Origin: Afipia sp. OHSU_II-C1
GTDB lineage: Bacteria > Pseudomonadota > Alphaproteobacteria > Rhizobiales > Xanthobacteraceae
NCBI RefSeq assembly: GCF_000497575.1
Contig: NZ_APJI01000018.1
Coordinates: 1 to 64,000 of the forward strand
Reading direction: 5' to 3'
DNA length: 64,000 nt
The notes below the pieces were generated by a model, which was not told where the DNA came from, made no database searches, and saw only the letters and a program-made list of their open reading frames with translations. The position numbers and the translations under genes are program-made. Shown piece by piece: positions 1 through 9,114 of this stretch. Position 1 is the stretch's first letter. Every line of letters starts with the position of its first letter.

Positions 1-77
1 GCACGCGAGATTTCATCGGGTTTTATGCAAGCGCGCCAGTGTCGGTCGACACCGGGAGGCGGCATCGGAGGAAGATC

Positions 78-890
78 ATGACCCACAGTTCGGATGTGCG
101 GATGCGGACGTTGCTGAACAAGGTGCCGGAAGTCACCGTCTACTTCTGGATCATCAAAATCCTTGCGACGACCGTCGGCGAAACCGCCGCCGATTTGCTC
201 TCCACCCGCCTCGGATTGGGGCTCACGGTTACGTCGTGGATCATGACCGGCGCCTTCGTCGCCGCCCTCGTGGTGCAGCTGCGCGCCAGTCGCTACATTC
301 CCACGCCCTACTGGCTCACTGTCGTCCTGATCAGCGTCGTGGGAACGCTGATCTCCGACAATCTCGTCGACGGCATGGGGATTAACCTCGTCACCACGTC
401 GACCGCGTTCGCGATCATTCTGGCTGCGGTCTTCACGCTCTGGTATCTGAGCGAACGGACGCTCTCCATCCACACGATTGTCACGCGACGGCGCGAATAT
501 TTTTACTGGGCCGCGATCCTGTTTACTTTCGCGCTCGGCACCTCGGCCGGCGATCTCATGGCCGAGCGGTTCAACCTCGGATACGGTCCGGCGGCGGTCG
601 TGTTCGCCGCGATGATTGCGGCGACCTTTGGCCTCTATCGCTTTGCCCGGATGAACGCGGTGCTCGCCTTCTGGATCGCCTACATCCTGACCCGCCCGCT
701 CGGCGCATCGGTCGGCGACTTCCTCGCCAAGCCGGTCATTGCCGACGGCCTGGGATGGGGCACGGTCAACACCAGCCTGCTGTTCCTCAGCGCCATCCTT
801 GCGTTGGTCGTCTTTCTGACCGTCACCAAGGCCGATCGCATCGAGAGTGTCCCTGCGAACGTCGGCGCGAAACGCTCCGCTGAAGCCTGA
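78..890 (+). CDS. Integral membrane protein, COG4705-like
   Basis: This is a 270-residue, very hydrophobic protein with about eight predicted membrane segments. An internal repeat is visible: short motifs of the kind T-x-V/A-G-E/D-x-x-A-D-L recur (ATTVGETAADLL near the start, GTSAGDLMAE in the middle, GASVGDFLAK near the end), which is typical of the COG4705 membrane-anchored family. The function of that family is unknown to me. I prefer the ATG at 78 over one 39 bases upstream because GGAGGAAG lies just before it and the extra residues are polar and arginine-rich. It is separated by about 90 bases from the next small gene, so operon membership is uncertain. Confidence 0.8.
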   Translation: MTHSSDVRMRTLLNKVPEVTVYFWIIKILATTVGETAADLLSTRLGLGLTVTSWIMTGAFVAALVVQLRASRYIPTPYWLTVVLISVVGTLISDNLVDGMGINLVTTSTAFAIILAAVFTLWYLSERTLSIHTIVTRRREYFYWAAILFTFALGTSAGDLMAERFNLGYGPAAVVFAAMIAATFGLYRFARMNAVLAFWIAYILTRPLGASVGDFLAKPVIADGLGWGTVNTSLLFLSAILALVVFLTVTKADRIESVPANVGAKRSAEA

Positions 891-983
891 TCACCAGATC
901 GAGGCTGGTGACCGGCGCCGCTCCAGCCCTGGCGCTCATGCGAGCGAAACAATCGACGGCCCATCAACAAACAGGAGACTTCA

Positions 984-1244
984 ATGACACAATCGCTGAT
1001 CAAGACCGCCATCCTCGCCGCCGCAATCGGGATTGCCGCCACGTCGGCCGCGCGGGCCGATTGCGAAAGCGATCTCAAGCAACTCGAGCACGCGTTCACG
1101 ACGCCGAATCTCGCCGCGCCCGCCAAGGCGGCTCTCGACGTGGCGAAGACCAAGGCGGTGGCCGCGCTGAAGAAAGACGACGACAAAACATGTCATGCGG
1201 CGGTCGCCGAAGGGCTGAGCAAGGCGGGCCTCAAGATGAAATAG
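984..1244 (+). CDS. Small secreted protein of unknown function
   Basis: This 86-residue protein starts with a clear signal peptide (MTQSLIKTAILAAAIGIAATSAARA) and should be cleaved after the ARA. The mature part is about 60 residues, rich in alanine and lysine, with two cysteines (in ADCES and KTCHA) that could form one disulphide. An AGGAG ribosome site precedes the ATG. I do not recognise a family. It lies immediately upstream of a PAP2 phosphatase gene on the same strand, with a 45-base gap, so the two may be cotranscribed. Confidence 0.75.
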   Translation: MTQSLIKTAILAAAIGIAATSAARADCESDLKQLEHAFTTPNLAAPAKAALDVAKTKAVAALKKDDDKTCHAAVAEGLSKAGLKMK

Positions 1245-1289
1245 CGCCTGGGCGTTTCGCTGGTTGCACTCTTTCCAAGGTCTCGTTCC

Positions 1290-1889
1290 ATGCTCGACAC
1301 TCTCAATCGGTCTTGGCTGGAATGGATGGTCGCGTCGCCGGATCTTTCCGGCGGCGCGTTTCTGCTTCCGCTCGTGCTCGCCGAGTGGGCGATTTTCACC
1401 GGCCCAGCGGCGCTAATTCTGCTTTGGGTGCTGGGCGACAGGCAGGATCGGCGTGCTGCCGTGGGAGCCTGTCTTAGTGCGCTTCTGGCGCTGGCTTTGG
1501 CCGCCGGGATTTCATCCGTCTATTTTCATCCGCGTCCTTTCATGGACGGCCTGGCGCGCAACTATTTGCATCACGCGGCGGACAGCTCGTTTCCGAGCGA
1601 CCACGCGATCGTTCTCTTTACGCTCGCCTGGTCGCTGCTCCTGACGCGACCGGGTTGGCTGAAGCGCGTTTGGCTGGCGTTGCTGCTGGTTGCCTGCGCC
1701 GTTGGCTGGTCGCGCATATATCTAGGTGCGCATTATCCGCTCGACATCGTCGGCGCTGCAGTGCTCGGTCTTGTGACCGCCTACGGCGTCAACCGGTCCT
1801 CGTTGAATCGTTGGCGCGACCTCGGTACGGACCTGGCCGAGAAGCTCTACAGCCTTCCCCTCGACCTCCTAAGCAAACGCAAAAACTGA
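1290..1889 (+). CDS. PAP2-family membrane phosphatase (undecaprenyl-diphosphatase type)
   Basis: This 199-residue multi-spanning protein carries the three phosphatase motifs of the PAP2 superfamily: an HPRPF segment near residue 80, PSDH at 102-105, and SRIYLGAHYPLD at 141-152, with the catalytic His in the last two. The family removes phosphate from lipid pyrophosphates at the membrane; bacterial members of this size are often BcrC-like undecaprenyl-diphosphatases that recycle the cell-wall lipid carrier. The precise substrate is an inference. The downstream gene starts 83 bases later and encodes an exported protein. Confidence 0.85.
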   Translation: MLDTLNRSWLEWMVASPDLSGGAFLLPLVLAEWAIFTGPAALILLWVLGDRQDRRAAVGACLSALLALALAAGISSVYFHPRPFMDGLARNYLHHAADSSFPSDHAIVLFTLAWSLLLTRPGWLKRVWLALLLVACAVGWSRIYLGAHYPLDIVGAAVLGLVTAYGVNRSSLNRWRDLGTDLAEKLYSLPLDLLSKRKN

Positions 1890-1972
1890 GCTGCGCGCTC
1901 ATTTCGTGCTCATTCTTCGTTGTTAGAGCTTCTGCATCGGCTTGTTGCGTTACGACAAAACAGGAGCTTTCC

Positions 1973-2560
1973 ATGACATCTTCGCCTCTAACCAGACGGC
2001 GCTTGCACGCGATCGGACTGGTGCTCATCCTCGCACCGGCGATTGGGATCGTCGTTCCGGCCGCAGCGCAGGAAAGAGCCATCGCGCCGGAAATCAATCC
2101 GCCAGGGGACATTCCTGACAATCAGCAGTTCGTTACTTTCGAGGCGACGCAAGGTGCGGCTTTGAAGGTTCCGGAAGGGTGGGCTCGGACGGATACGAAG
2201 GAAGGTGCGATCTTTGCGGACAAATATGGCCGCATCGAACTCACCATCCGACCATCGACATCGCCGCTTACGATCGACATTCTGCGCGCACAGCAGATTG
2301 CAGATCTCGAAAGAAGCGGGCGCGCGGTCAAGGTCCTGAGGACCGAGCAAGTGAAGCTGCCCGCAGGGTCGGCGATCAAGGTCGTCTATACGTCGAATTC
2401 GGACCCGAACCCGGTCACGAACAAGCAGATCCGGCTCGAAAGCGAACGCTTTTATCTGTCGCGCAACGGGAAGCTCGCTGAACTCACATTCTCGGCGCCG
2501 GCCGGCGCGGACAATGTCGATCAATGGACATTGATGAGTAAATCGTTTCGGTGGAAGTGA
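1973..2560 (+). CDS. Exported protein coupled to an ABC transporter
   Basis: This is a 195-residue protein with an N-terminal signal sequence (twin Arg-containing n-region, hydrophobic LVLILAPAIGIVVPAAAQ, probable cleavage after AAAQ). The mature domain, with segments such as VPEGWARTDTKEGA and SFRWK at the end, looks like a small beta-rich periplasmic domain; the pattern loosely recalls PsbP-like proteins, which is only an impression. AGGAG precedes the ATG. The gene stops one base before the start of the tandem ABC ATPase, so it is probably the periplasmic partner of that exporter. The reading frame stays open far upstream, but that part overlaps the phosphatase gene and is not coding. Confidence 0.75.
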   Translation: MTSSPLTRRRLHAIGLVLILAPAIGIVVPAAAQERAIAPEINPPGDIPDNQQFVTFEATQGAALKVPEGWARTDTKEGAIFADKYGRIELTIRPSTSPLTIDILRAQQIADLERSGRAVKVLRTEQVKLPAGSAIKVVYTSNSDPNPVTNKQIRLESERFYLSRNGKLAELTFSAPAGADNVDQWTLMSKSFRWK

Positions 2561-2561
2561 C

Positions 2562-3965
2562 ATGACCCTGCTGGTGGCTGACGACCTGTATCGTTTCTTT
2601 CATGTCGGCGAAACCGAAGTGCGGGCTTTGCGCGGCGCCAGTCTCCGCGTCGATCGCGGCGAAACAGTCGCTCTCGTCGGAGCATCTGGGAGCGGCAAAT
2701 CGACTCTCATGGCGTGTATCGCAGGACTCGACGATCCAGACGGCGGACTGGTTACCATCGATGGCGAGTGCATGACACGGCACGCCGAGGACGAGCGCGC
2801 GGCGCTGCGAGGGCGCTGTATCGGGTTTCTTGCGCAGTCGCGCAACCTGTTTGGCCACTTGAGTGTATCCGAAAACATTCGCCTGCAATTGGAACTCGGA
2901 GGCGCAAAGGATAGCGAAAAGCGGATCGGCGAGCTTTTGAGTCTTGTCGGACTGTCGGAGCGTCGCCATGCACGGCCGCAGACCCTGTCGGGTGGTGAGG
3001 CGGCACGAGCCGGGCTTGCCGTCGCCCTCGCCAACGACCCGCCTCTGTTGATGGCAGATGAGCCAACGGCGGAGGTCGATTCGGAAACCGAACGCATGAT
3101 TCTCGATGTGCTCGAAATGCGGCGATGCGACGGGGCCGCAGCCTTGATCGCCACTCACAGTCAAGCGATAGCAGCTCAAGCCACCCGCATCGTTAGGATC
3201 GTGGACGGCCGAATCATCGCGGCGGATGTGCTCGCCGCAACAGACGGCGTTCCCAAAGTCAACCGATCGATTCGAGAGCAGCGTGACGGCGCTATCCTGG
3301 TCGCAGCGCACGACCTTTCTCGCAGTTTTGCGTCTGGCGACCGGAGTTTCAGGGCGATCTCGTCGGTCGATTTCAGTATTCGCGCAGGCCAAAGCATAGC
3401 ATTGGTGGGCCGCTCTGGCAGCGGCAAGTCAACTTTGTTGAATCTGATGGCGGGGCTGGTCGATGCGGACCAGCCCGGGTCGATGAGTTGGCCGGGATTT
3501 GACGAATCACGGCCATTGCGGCCGCAACAGATCGCCATGGTCTTCCAAGCGCCTTCGCTCATTCCTGCTTTGAGTGTTATCGAGAATGTTCGTCTACCGC
3601 TCGAACTCGCCGGCAGCAACTCAGTCGATTTTCTCGATCCGATGCAAGTCATGCATAGCTTGTCGATTTCCGATCTCGCCGAAAAGCTCCCCGATCAGTT
3701 GTCTGGCGGGCAGATGCAGCGTGTTGCGATTGCCCGCGCGCTCGTTACACGTCCCAAATTATTGCTGGCCGACGAGCCGACGGGGCAACTCGATCGCGCG
3801 ACCGCACATGAGGTCGTTGCCGCTCTCTTGAAGGCGGTCGCCGCCATCGGGGCCACGCTTGTTGTGGCCACGCATGATCAGGCTGTCGCTGTCGAGATGG
3901 AGGAACAATGGACCATCGAGCGCGGCCGCCTGGCCGTCAGTCCAAATGAAAGAGATGCGGCATGA
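2562..3965 (+). CDS. ABC transporter ATP-binding protein with two fused LolD/MacB-type ATPase domains
   Basis: This 467-residue protein contains two complete nucleotide-binding domains. The first has Walker A GASGSGKST at 40-48, signature LSGGEAARAG at 142-151 and Walker B LLMADEP at 162-168; the second has GRSGSGKST at 283-291, LSGGQMQRV at 380-388 and LLLADEPTG at 400-408. Both halves resemble the LolD/FtsE/MacB class, which pairs with FtsX-type permeases and moves lipids, lipoproteins or peptides from the inner membrane rather than importing solutes. LolD proteins are normally single-domain dimers, so the fusion makes a pseudo-heterodimer. The next gene, an FtsX permease, overlaps by four bases (ATGA). 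Confidence 0.92.
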   Translation: MTLLVADDLYRFFHVGETEVRALRGASLRVDRGETVALVGASGSGKSTLMACIAGLDDPDGGLVTIDGECMTRHAEDERAALRGRCIGFLAQSRNLFGHLSVSENIRLQLELGGAKDSEKRIGELLSLVGLSERRHARPQTLSGGEAARAGLAVALANDPPLLMADEPTAEVDSETERMILDVLEMRRCDGAAALIATHSQAIAAQATRIVRIVDGRIIAADVLAATDGVPKVNRSIREQRDGAILVAAHDLSRSFASGDRSFRAISSVDFSIRAGQSIALVGRSGSGKSTLLNLMAGLVDADQPGSMSWPGFDESRPLRPQQIAMVFQAPSLIPALSVIENVRLPLELAGSNSVDFLDPMQVMHSLSISDLAEKLPDQLSGGQMQRVAIARALVTRPKLLLADEPTGQLDRATAHEVVAALLKAVAAIGATLVVATHDQAVAVEMEEQWTIERGRLAVSPNERDAA

Positions 3966-6607
3966 TTAGGCTCTGGTTGAAGGGCACCGTCACCGCGCGC
4001 TGGCGTCATTTATTGGCCGCCGGAGCCGGGATTGCCTGCGCCACGGCACTCATTGGTCTAATCGGCGTGTTTGGCATTTCGAGCGCGAGAACAATGACGT
4101 CCCGCGCGCTCTCCGCCGTACCCGTCGACTGGCAGGTCGCGCTTGTTCCGGGCGCAAACCCGGGGGAACTGACGAAGAAGCTGCGCGATGCCGCGCCGGT
4201 CCGCGCGGTCGCGACGATCGGCTATGCCGACACCGTCGCACTGAGTTCCAAGACCAGAGAATCAACCCAAACCACAGGATCGGGCCAGGTTCTCGGTTTG
4301 CCGCCAGATTATCAGTTGCTCTTCCCCGGCCAGATTCGACCTCTACTGGGCGCATCCAGCGGTGTGCTGCTCGCTCAGCAGACGGCGGCCAACCTGCACG
4401 CGACGGTGGGCAGCATCGTCACTGTGGCATCGGTTGGCGCGGCGCCATTCGACGTTACTGTCGCCGGCATCATCGATCTTCCCAATGCAGATGCGTTGTT
4501 TCAGGTCATCGGCCCGCAACGCGGGGCGTCACCGACCGCTCCGCCTGATAACGTCATTATGCTTCCCGATCCAATCTGGCGGACGCATTTTGGAGAGGCG
4601 GCCCGCCTGGCTGGCGGCGGCGCTCGGCTTCAACTTCACGTCGGTCTCGATCACGCTCGTCTGCCTGCCGCGCCGGATGTCGCATTCGCGACGACGACCG
4701 GTATGGCGAAGAATTTTGAAGTGCGCGCGGCCGGCGAGGCCGTGGTTGGCGACAACATTTCGGCACGTCTGGACGCGGTGCGGCAAGATGCGCTGCTGGC
4801 GCGCATTCTGCTCCTGTTTCTCGGATTGCCGGGTGTGGTTCTGGCGCTCTTGCTGACGATCTCGGTCGTGCGCGCTGACAGCGTCCGTCGCCGGCACGAC
4901 TTTGCGCTGCTGTCATTGCGTGGCGCGGGAGCGGCGCAGGTGGTGTCGCTGGTTGCGGTCGGAACAATGGTCGTGTCGCTCCTCGCGGTGTCTTTCGGTG
5001 TCGCGGCGTCGATAGCCTTGTCGCGACTCGCTTTGCATGTCGACGTCGGCATCTATGGAACGGCGGCTTGGCTGAGCGTGACTGCGTTTGCGGCCATTGC
5101 CGTATCCAGTCTTGCCGTGATCGGCCCCGTAGTGGCTGACTTACGCCAGTCGAGCGTTTCGGGCCGGATGTGGCTTCCAATCGAACATGCGGCCTCATGG
5201 GAGCGCGGCAAACTTGACATTGTGCTGTTGTTGCTCGCGGCGCTTATCTATTGGCGCTCGGCCTCTACTGGGTATCAACTCGTGTTGGCGCCGGAGGGCG
5301 TTGCTTCGACGGCAGTTGACTATACCGCGTTTCTTGCGCCGCTTCTGTTTTGGCTCGGCGCCGGCCTCGTGACGATACGGCTCGGCCGCGCGCTGTTGCG
5401 GCGGGCCGGCTCCTGGCTGCCAAAGATGCTATCACCGCTGTCCGGTCGTCTGTCGACGTTGACCAGTTCCTCTCTGATCAGGCAGCGGAGCAGGCTTGCC
5501 TCCGGCATGGCGCTCATCGCGATTGCGGCTTCATTTGCGGTGGCGACGACAGTGTTCAATTCGACCTATCGCAGCCAGCAGCTTGTCGACGCCCGGTTGA
5601 CGACAGGCGCCGACGTGGCGGTGACCGGGACTACGGCGATCCCCGCCGGAGCGGCGTTGAGCCGCATATCGACCATTACCGGTGTTCTCGCGGCGGAGCC
5701 GATGCAGCATCGCTTCGCGTATGTCGGCAAGGATCTTCAGGATCTGTTCGGTATCGACCCTGTCAGGATTACGAACGCAACCGATATCGTCGATGGATAC
5801 TTCTCGAATATTGGCGCTCGCGAGGCGTTGGCGCGGCTTTCGCGACAACGCGATGGTATCCTCGTATCGCAAGAAACGGTGAACGACTTTCAACTCGCGA
5901 TTGGCGATCTGCTCAATCTGCGCATGCGTGCCGCGGACGGTTCGGAAAAAACTGTCGCATTCCATCTCGTAGGCGTCGTGAAGGAATTTCCAACCGCGCC
6001 ACGCGATAGTTTTCTGGTCGCCAACGCTCGCTACGTCGCGGACCAAACCGGTGCAAACCAGGAGGAAACAGTTCTGATTAGAGCCGACGGTTCTACAGCC
6101 GTGTTGGCTCAACGTATCCGGGAATCGCTGGGGACGTCTCCACCACTGAAAGTCACAGACATCTCTCAAGCCGCACATCTCATCGGCTCAAGTCTGACGG
6201 CTGTCGACTTGGCCACGCTCGGTGCAGTGGAACTCGGATTCGCCGCGCTATTCGTAGCAATGGCTACCGGGCTGATTCTCTGGCTTGGTCAATCAGAACG
6301 AACGAAATCGAACGCAATTCTGCTCTCGCTCGGTGCCTCACGCCGCGAGGTTCGCTCCTTCATCTGGAGCGAAACGCTGATTGTCGCCGGCATCGGCCTT
6401 CCGGCTGGCGCGCTCATCGGTGTGATCGATGCCTGGATGCTCGTGCGGTTGCTGAGCGGGGTATTCGACCCTCCGCCAGATTATCTGAATTTCCCATTGG
6501 GTTCCTTGAGCTTCATGTTTGTTGGCGCGATTGCTGCGGTCGCACTGTCCGTCCTCGCGCAAAGTGCCTGGACAAAGGATGGGATAGCTCGGGAGTTGCG
6601 GAGCTGA
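3962..6607 (+). CDS. ABC transporter permease, FtsX/MacB-like, 881 residues
   Basis: This large permease has an N-terminal membrane anchor, a long periplasmic segment (about 40-270), a membrane block around 280-400, further segments at 410-480, a second anchor around 510-530, a second periplasmic segment, and a terminal three-helix block (about 755-875). That is the layout of two FtsX domains in one chain, as in large lipoprotein-release or LolC/E-like permeases. It is translationally coupled to the tandem ATPase, so one ATPase chain and one permease chain could form a complete exporter with the exported protein encoded first. The cargo is not evident from the sequence. Confidence 0.9.
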   Translation: MIRLWLKGTVTARWRHLLAAGAGIACATALIGLIGVFGISSARTMTSRALSAVPVDWQVALVPGANPGELTKKLRDAAPVRAVATIGYADTVALSSKTRESTQTTGSGQVLGLPPDYQLLFPGQIRPLLGASSGVLLAQQTAANLHATVGSIVTVASVGAAPFDVTVAGIIDLPNADALFQVIGPQRGASPTAPPDNVIMLPDPIWRTHFGEAARLAGGGARLQLHVGLDHARLPAAPDVAFATTTGMAKNFEVRAAGEAVVGDNISARLDAVRQDALLARILLLFLGLPGVVLALLLTISVVRADSVRRRHDFALLSLRGAGAAQVVSLVAVGTMVVSLLAVSFGVAASIALSRLALHVDVGIYGTAAWLSVTAFAAIAVSSLAVIGPVVADLRQSSVSGRMWLPIEHAASWERGKLDIVLLLLAALIYWRSASTGYQLVLAPEGVASTAVDYTAFLAPLLFWLGAGLVTIRLGRALLRRAGSWLPKMLSPLSGRLSTLTSSSLIRQRSRLASGMALIAIAASFAVATTVFNSTYRSQQLVDARLTTGADVAVTGTTAIPAGAALSRISTITGVLAAEPMQHRFAYVGKDLQDLFGIDPVRITNATDIVDGYFSNIGAREALARLSRQRDGILVSQETVNDFQLAIGDLLNLRMRAADGSEKTVAFHLVGVVKEFPTAPRDSFLVANARYVADQTGANQEETVLIRADGSTAVLAQRIRESLGTSPPLKVTDISQAAHLIGSSLTAVDLATLGAVELGFAALFVAMATGLILWLGQSERTKSNAILLSLGASRREVRSFIWSETLIVAGIGLPAGALIGVIDAWMLVRLLSGVFDPPPDYLNFPLGSLSFMFVGAIAAVALSVLAQSAWTKDGIARELRS

Positions 6608-6659
6608 ACAAAGATCGGAAACCGCAATTGCAAGGAACGAAGCGTGGGTAGGCAGCGCA

Positions 6660-7556
6660 ATGAATTCTGCTCGTAAAATCGAAATTCGTCATTTGCGCTA
6701 TTTCGTAGCGGCGACAGAGCATGGCAGTTTTCGTAAAGCGGCCGACACGCTTTCGATTCAAGAATCCGCGATTAGCCGGCGTATCCGCGACATGGAAGAT
6801 CTACTTGGCGCATCGTTGTTCCAGCGATATAGCGGCGGTGTATTCCTGACGCTTGCCGGCCAGCGATTTTTACGCCGAGCACGCACGGCACTCCAGCAGA
6901 TCGACGATGGCTCCAAAGAGGTTGGCGCAATTGGCCGCTCCGACGAAGGACGAATCCGGATCGGTATTTTCTCCTCGCTCGCTTCCGGCTTCTTGGCTGA
7001 CCTGCTGCGCGCATATGACAGAGATCACGCAGGCGTTCTGATCGATTTGATCGACGGCAACCCGCCTGAACATGTAGCTGCCATCCGACAGCTTCGGCTC
7101 GACGTCGCGTTTATCACTGGGACATCTGAGTGGTCGGGGTGTGAGACGGAAAATCTTTGGTTTGAGCGCGTCTTTGTAGTGTTACCAGTCGACCATCCGC
7201 TAACTGCCAAAAGCAGGCTCGATTGGCCCGATCTCGCCCACGAATCCTTTATCGTCAGTGACGGTGCACCTGGGCAGGAGATCCGCGACTATCTGGTGCA
7301 ACGGCTGGCCGGTCTCGGCCATCATCCCGATATCCATCTGCAATATGTTGGACGTGACAACATGCTGGCGCTCGTAGCGATTGGACGCGGATTGACACTG
7401 ACCAGCGAAGCCACCACGGTCGTGCGATTTCCCGGCATCGTCTATCGACCGGTTGCAAACGAAATCCTTCCATTTTCTGCTGTGCGGTCGCCGGGAAATG
7501 ACAATCCTGCCTGCCGGCGATTGTTAAGCCTTGCACGGTCGATGGCCAATCGATGA
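6660..7556 (+). CDS. LysR-family transcriptional regulator
   Basis: This 298-residue protein has an N-terminal LysR winged helix-turn-helix (HLRYFVAATEHGSFRKAADTL followed by ESAISRRIRDMEDLLGASLF) and a C-terminal periplasmic-binding-like effector domain. It is convergent with the trb cluster. From recollection of conjugative elements in sphingomonads and rhizobia, a LysR gene often sits just beyond DUF2274 at the end of the trb operon, so this may be element-borne rather than a regulator of the ABC genes; that is an inference. A DUF2274 remnant begins two bases after its stop codon. Confidence 0.88.
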   Translation: MNSARKIEIRHLRYFVAATEHGSFRKAADTLSIQESAISRRIRDMEDLLGASLFQRYSGGVFLTLAGQRFLRRARTALQQIDDGSKEVGAIGRSDEGRIRIGIFSSLASGFLADLLRAYDRDHAGVLIDLIDGNPPEHVAAIRQLRLDVAFITGTSEWSGCETENLWFERVFVVLPVDHPLTAKSRLDWPDLAHESFIVSDGAPGQEIRDYLVQRLAGLGHHPDIHLQYVGRDNMLALVAIGRGLTLTSEATTVVRFPGIVYRPVANEILPFSAVRSPGNDNPACRRLLSLARSMANR

Positions 7557-7557
7557 A

Positions 7558-7690
7558 TCAGGTTGAAATCAGGCGTCCTGCTTTGGAACCGGCGCTTCGC
7601 CTTCGCAAAGCCCGATCTGTCGCAATGAACCTCTCCAGCATCGGCCCGATCAGGCGAACGGGTTCTGCGGGTGACGAAATCAGCAACGTG
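7558..7690 (-). pseudogene. C-terminal remnant of a second DUF2274 gene
   Basis: Read on the minus strand, this stretch encodes LISSPAEPVRLIGPMLERF, then IATDRALRR and about a dozen further residues before a stop. The intact DUF2274 protein encoded just to the right has PVADPIKLIGPMLERFMVTD at the matching position, so the two are clearly homologous but diverged. The N-terminal half is missing here, and the homology fades near 7690, about 25 bases before the stop of the intact copy. This looks like the end of another trb operon, cut by recombination and joined to the present one. Confidence 0.75.
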
Positions 7691-7714
7691 AACGCTCAAC
7701 CGAGGGCTAGAAAT

Positions 7715-7960
7715 CTAGGTGGATGCCTTTGGAGACCGAGAAGAGCGTCGCGCTTTTATGAACTCCCGATCCGTAACCATAAATCGCTCGAGCATGGGCC
7801 CAATGAGCTTGATGGGGTCGGCGACAGGCTGGCTCGTGTCGCGAGCCAGGATTTCGGCATAGAGCTTCAAGTCCCGAAAGACCGTTGCAGGCAATTCGTG
7901 CGTCACTTTCACGGGTTTGTCGTCGGCGATGTGACCGAGTTTCAACTTGGCCATGGTCAA
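7715..7960 (-). CDS. DUF2274-family protein at the end of the trb operon
   Basis: This 81-residue protein (MTMAKLKLGHIADDKPVKVT at the start, GPMLERFMVTDREF near the end) belongs to the small DUF2274 family that regularly follows trbI in alphaproteobacterial conjugative elements. Its molecular role is unknown to me. Its first codons overlap the trbI stop by four bases, so it is translated with the mating-pair-formation genes. A start two codons in (MAKLK) is equally possible. A partial second copy lies immediately downstream. Confidence 0.85.
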   Translation of the reverse strand: MTMAKLKLGHIADDKPVKVTHELPATVFRDLKLYAEILARDTSQPVADPIKLIGPMLERFMVTDREFIKARRSSRSPKAST

Positions 7961-9114
7961 CTCCTGTAGGGTTCGAGGACGAGATCGCGGGTGACGACAA
8001 TCCTGACCGGGAAGCCCGGCCGGATGGTGAGTGTCGGCGCGACCTGTAGCTGGCGGCGGATGATTTGCTGACCCGCATCGTTGATGGTGTCCTGACCGCC
8101 ATTACGGATGGCGCGGAGCAGCCGGTTCTCGTCACTGACGGCAAGCTCGGCTCCGACCGACAACAGCGTCGACAGGCCGGCGGCCTTGGCGAGATCCCAC
8201 CAGTGATAATCGACGCCGTCCTCGAGACCGGCGTAGCCTTGGCCGTCTGCGCCCGGTTGGCGTTCCAGAACGATGGAGCGGCCATTCGGCAGGATGAGCC
8301 TGTTCCAGACAAGCAGGACGCGGCGCTGGCCGAACTGCACGTTGTTGTCGTACTGGCCGATGACTCGCGTGCCTTGCGGCACAAGGAGGATGCGACCGGT
8401 CGGACTGTCGTAGATATTTTCCGTCACTTGCGCCGTGATCTGGCCAGGCAAGTCGGAGCGGATGCCGGTGATCAGGGCGGCGGAGATGACGGCGCCGGCC
8501 TGAAGGACATAGGGCGATGCCGGAGCCATGACGCGATCCGACGACGTCGTGCGCCGATCGACGGCGGCGTTGAGGAAAGCGAGTTGCTTATCCTGCGCGG
8601 TCTGCTTAGCGGGCTGGCCTGTCAGACCGAGTCCCGTGAGAGCCGGCATGGTCATATCTGGCTGTGTCCCGACCGTCGCCGTATGGCCCGGCGCGGTCTG
8701 GAAGAAGACGCGCGACGTCCGGGCAGCCTCTTCCTCGGCTCGTCGGCGCTGTTCGGCTTCATCGACCGCCGGCGTCGTGATGGACGGCGGCACGACGGGC
8801 TGTCCCTTGTTCTGTGCGTCGACGATCGGACGGCCGAGATCGCCGGGCAGCGGCGGGCCGAGCACCGGGCCGGTATAGTCGCGCGGCAGGCCAGCGAGAC
8901 CGTCGGCGGGTTGCCGATTGGCGGTGGAATAGAGTTCCTGGCCGCTATTGCCTGCATCGCGCGTGTGAAGGGCGTAGATCAGCGCGCCGCCGATACCGAG
9001 GGACGCGACGACGCCGATGCTCCCGAGCATCTTGCGCGACAGGCGGGTGACGCGCGGCGGCTCCGCGCGAAGCCGCATCGAGGCGGCAGCGGTCGGTTCA
9101 TTATTTTCGCTCAT
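7957..9114 (-). CDS. trbI: Conjugal transfer protein TrbI (VirB10-like)
   Basis: This 385-residue protein has a short cytoplasmic N-terminus, one membrane helix at about 30-50 (MLGSIGVVASLGIGGALIYAL), a proline- and alanine-rich linker, and a C-terminal VirB10-type beta-barrel domain containing SPYVLQAGAVISAALITGIRSDLPG and LVPQGTRVIGQYDNN. VirB10/TrbI spans inner and outer membranes and links the ATPases to the outer-membrane pore of the type IV secretion channel. It overlaps trbG upstream and DUF2274 downstream by four bases each. A diverged internal fragment of another trbI is present around 33.1-33.8 kb. Confidence 0.95.
   Translation of the reverse strand: MSENNEPTAAASMRLRAEPPRVTRLSRKMLGSIGVVASLGIGGALIYALHTRDAGNSGQELYSTANRQPADGLAGLPRDYTGPVLGPPLPGDLGRPIVDAQNKGQPVVPPSITTPAVDEAEQRRRAEEEAARTSRVFFQTAPGHTATVGTQPDMTMPALTGLGLTGQPAKQTAQDKQLAFLNAAVDRRTTSSDRVMAPASPYVLQAGAVISAALITGIRSDLPGQITAQVTENIYDSPTGRILLVPQGTRVIGQYDNNVQFGQRRVLLVWNRLILPNGRSIVLERQPGADGQGYAGLEDGVDYHWWDLAKAAGLSTLLSVGAELAVSDENRLLRAIRNGGQDTINDAGQQIIRRQLQVAPTLTIRPGFPVRIVVTRDLVLEPYRS

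Noticed and set aside
1655-1972. N-terminal extension of the exported-protein gene
   Set aside because: The frame is open upstream of 1973 but overlaps the PAP2 gene and would bury the signal peptide; the ATG at 1973 has a good ribosome site.
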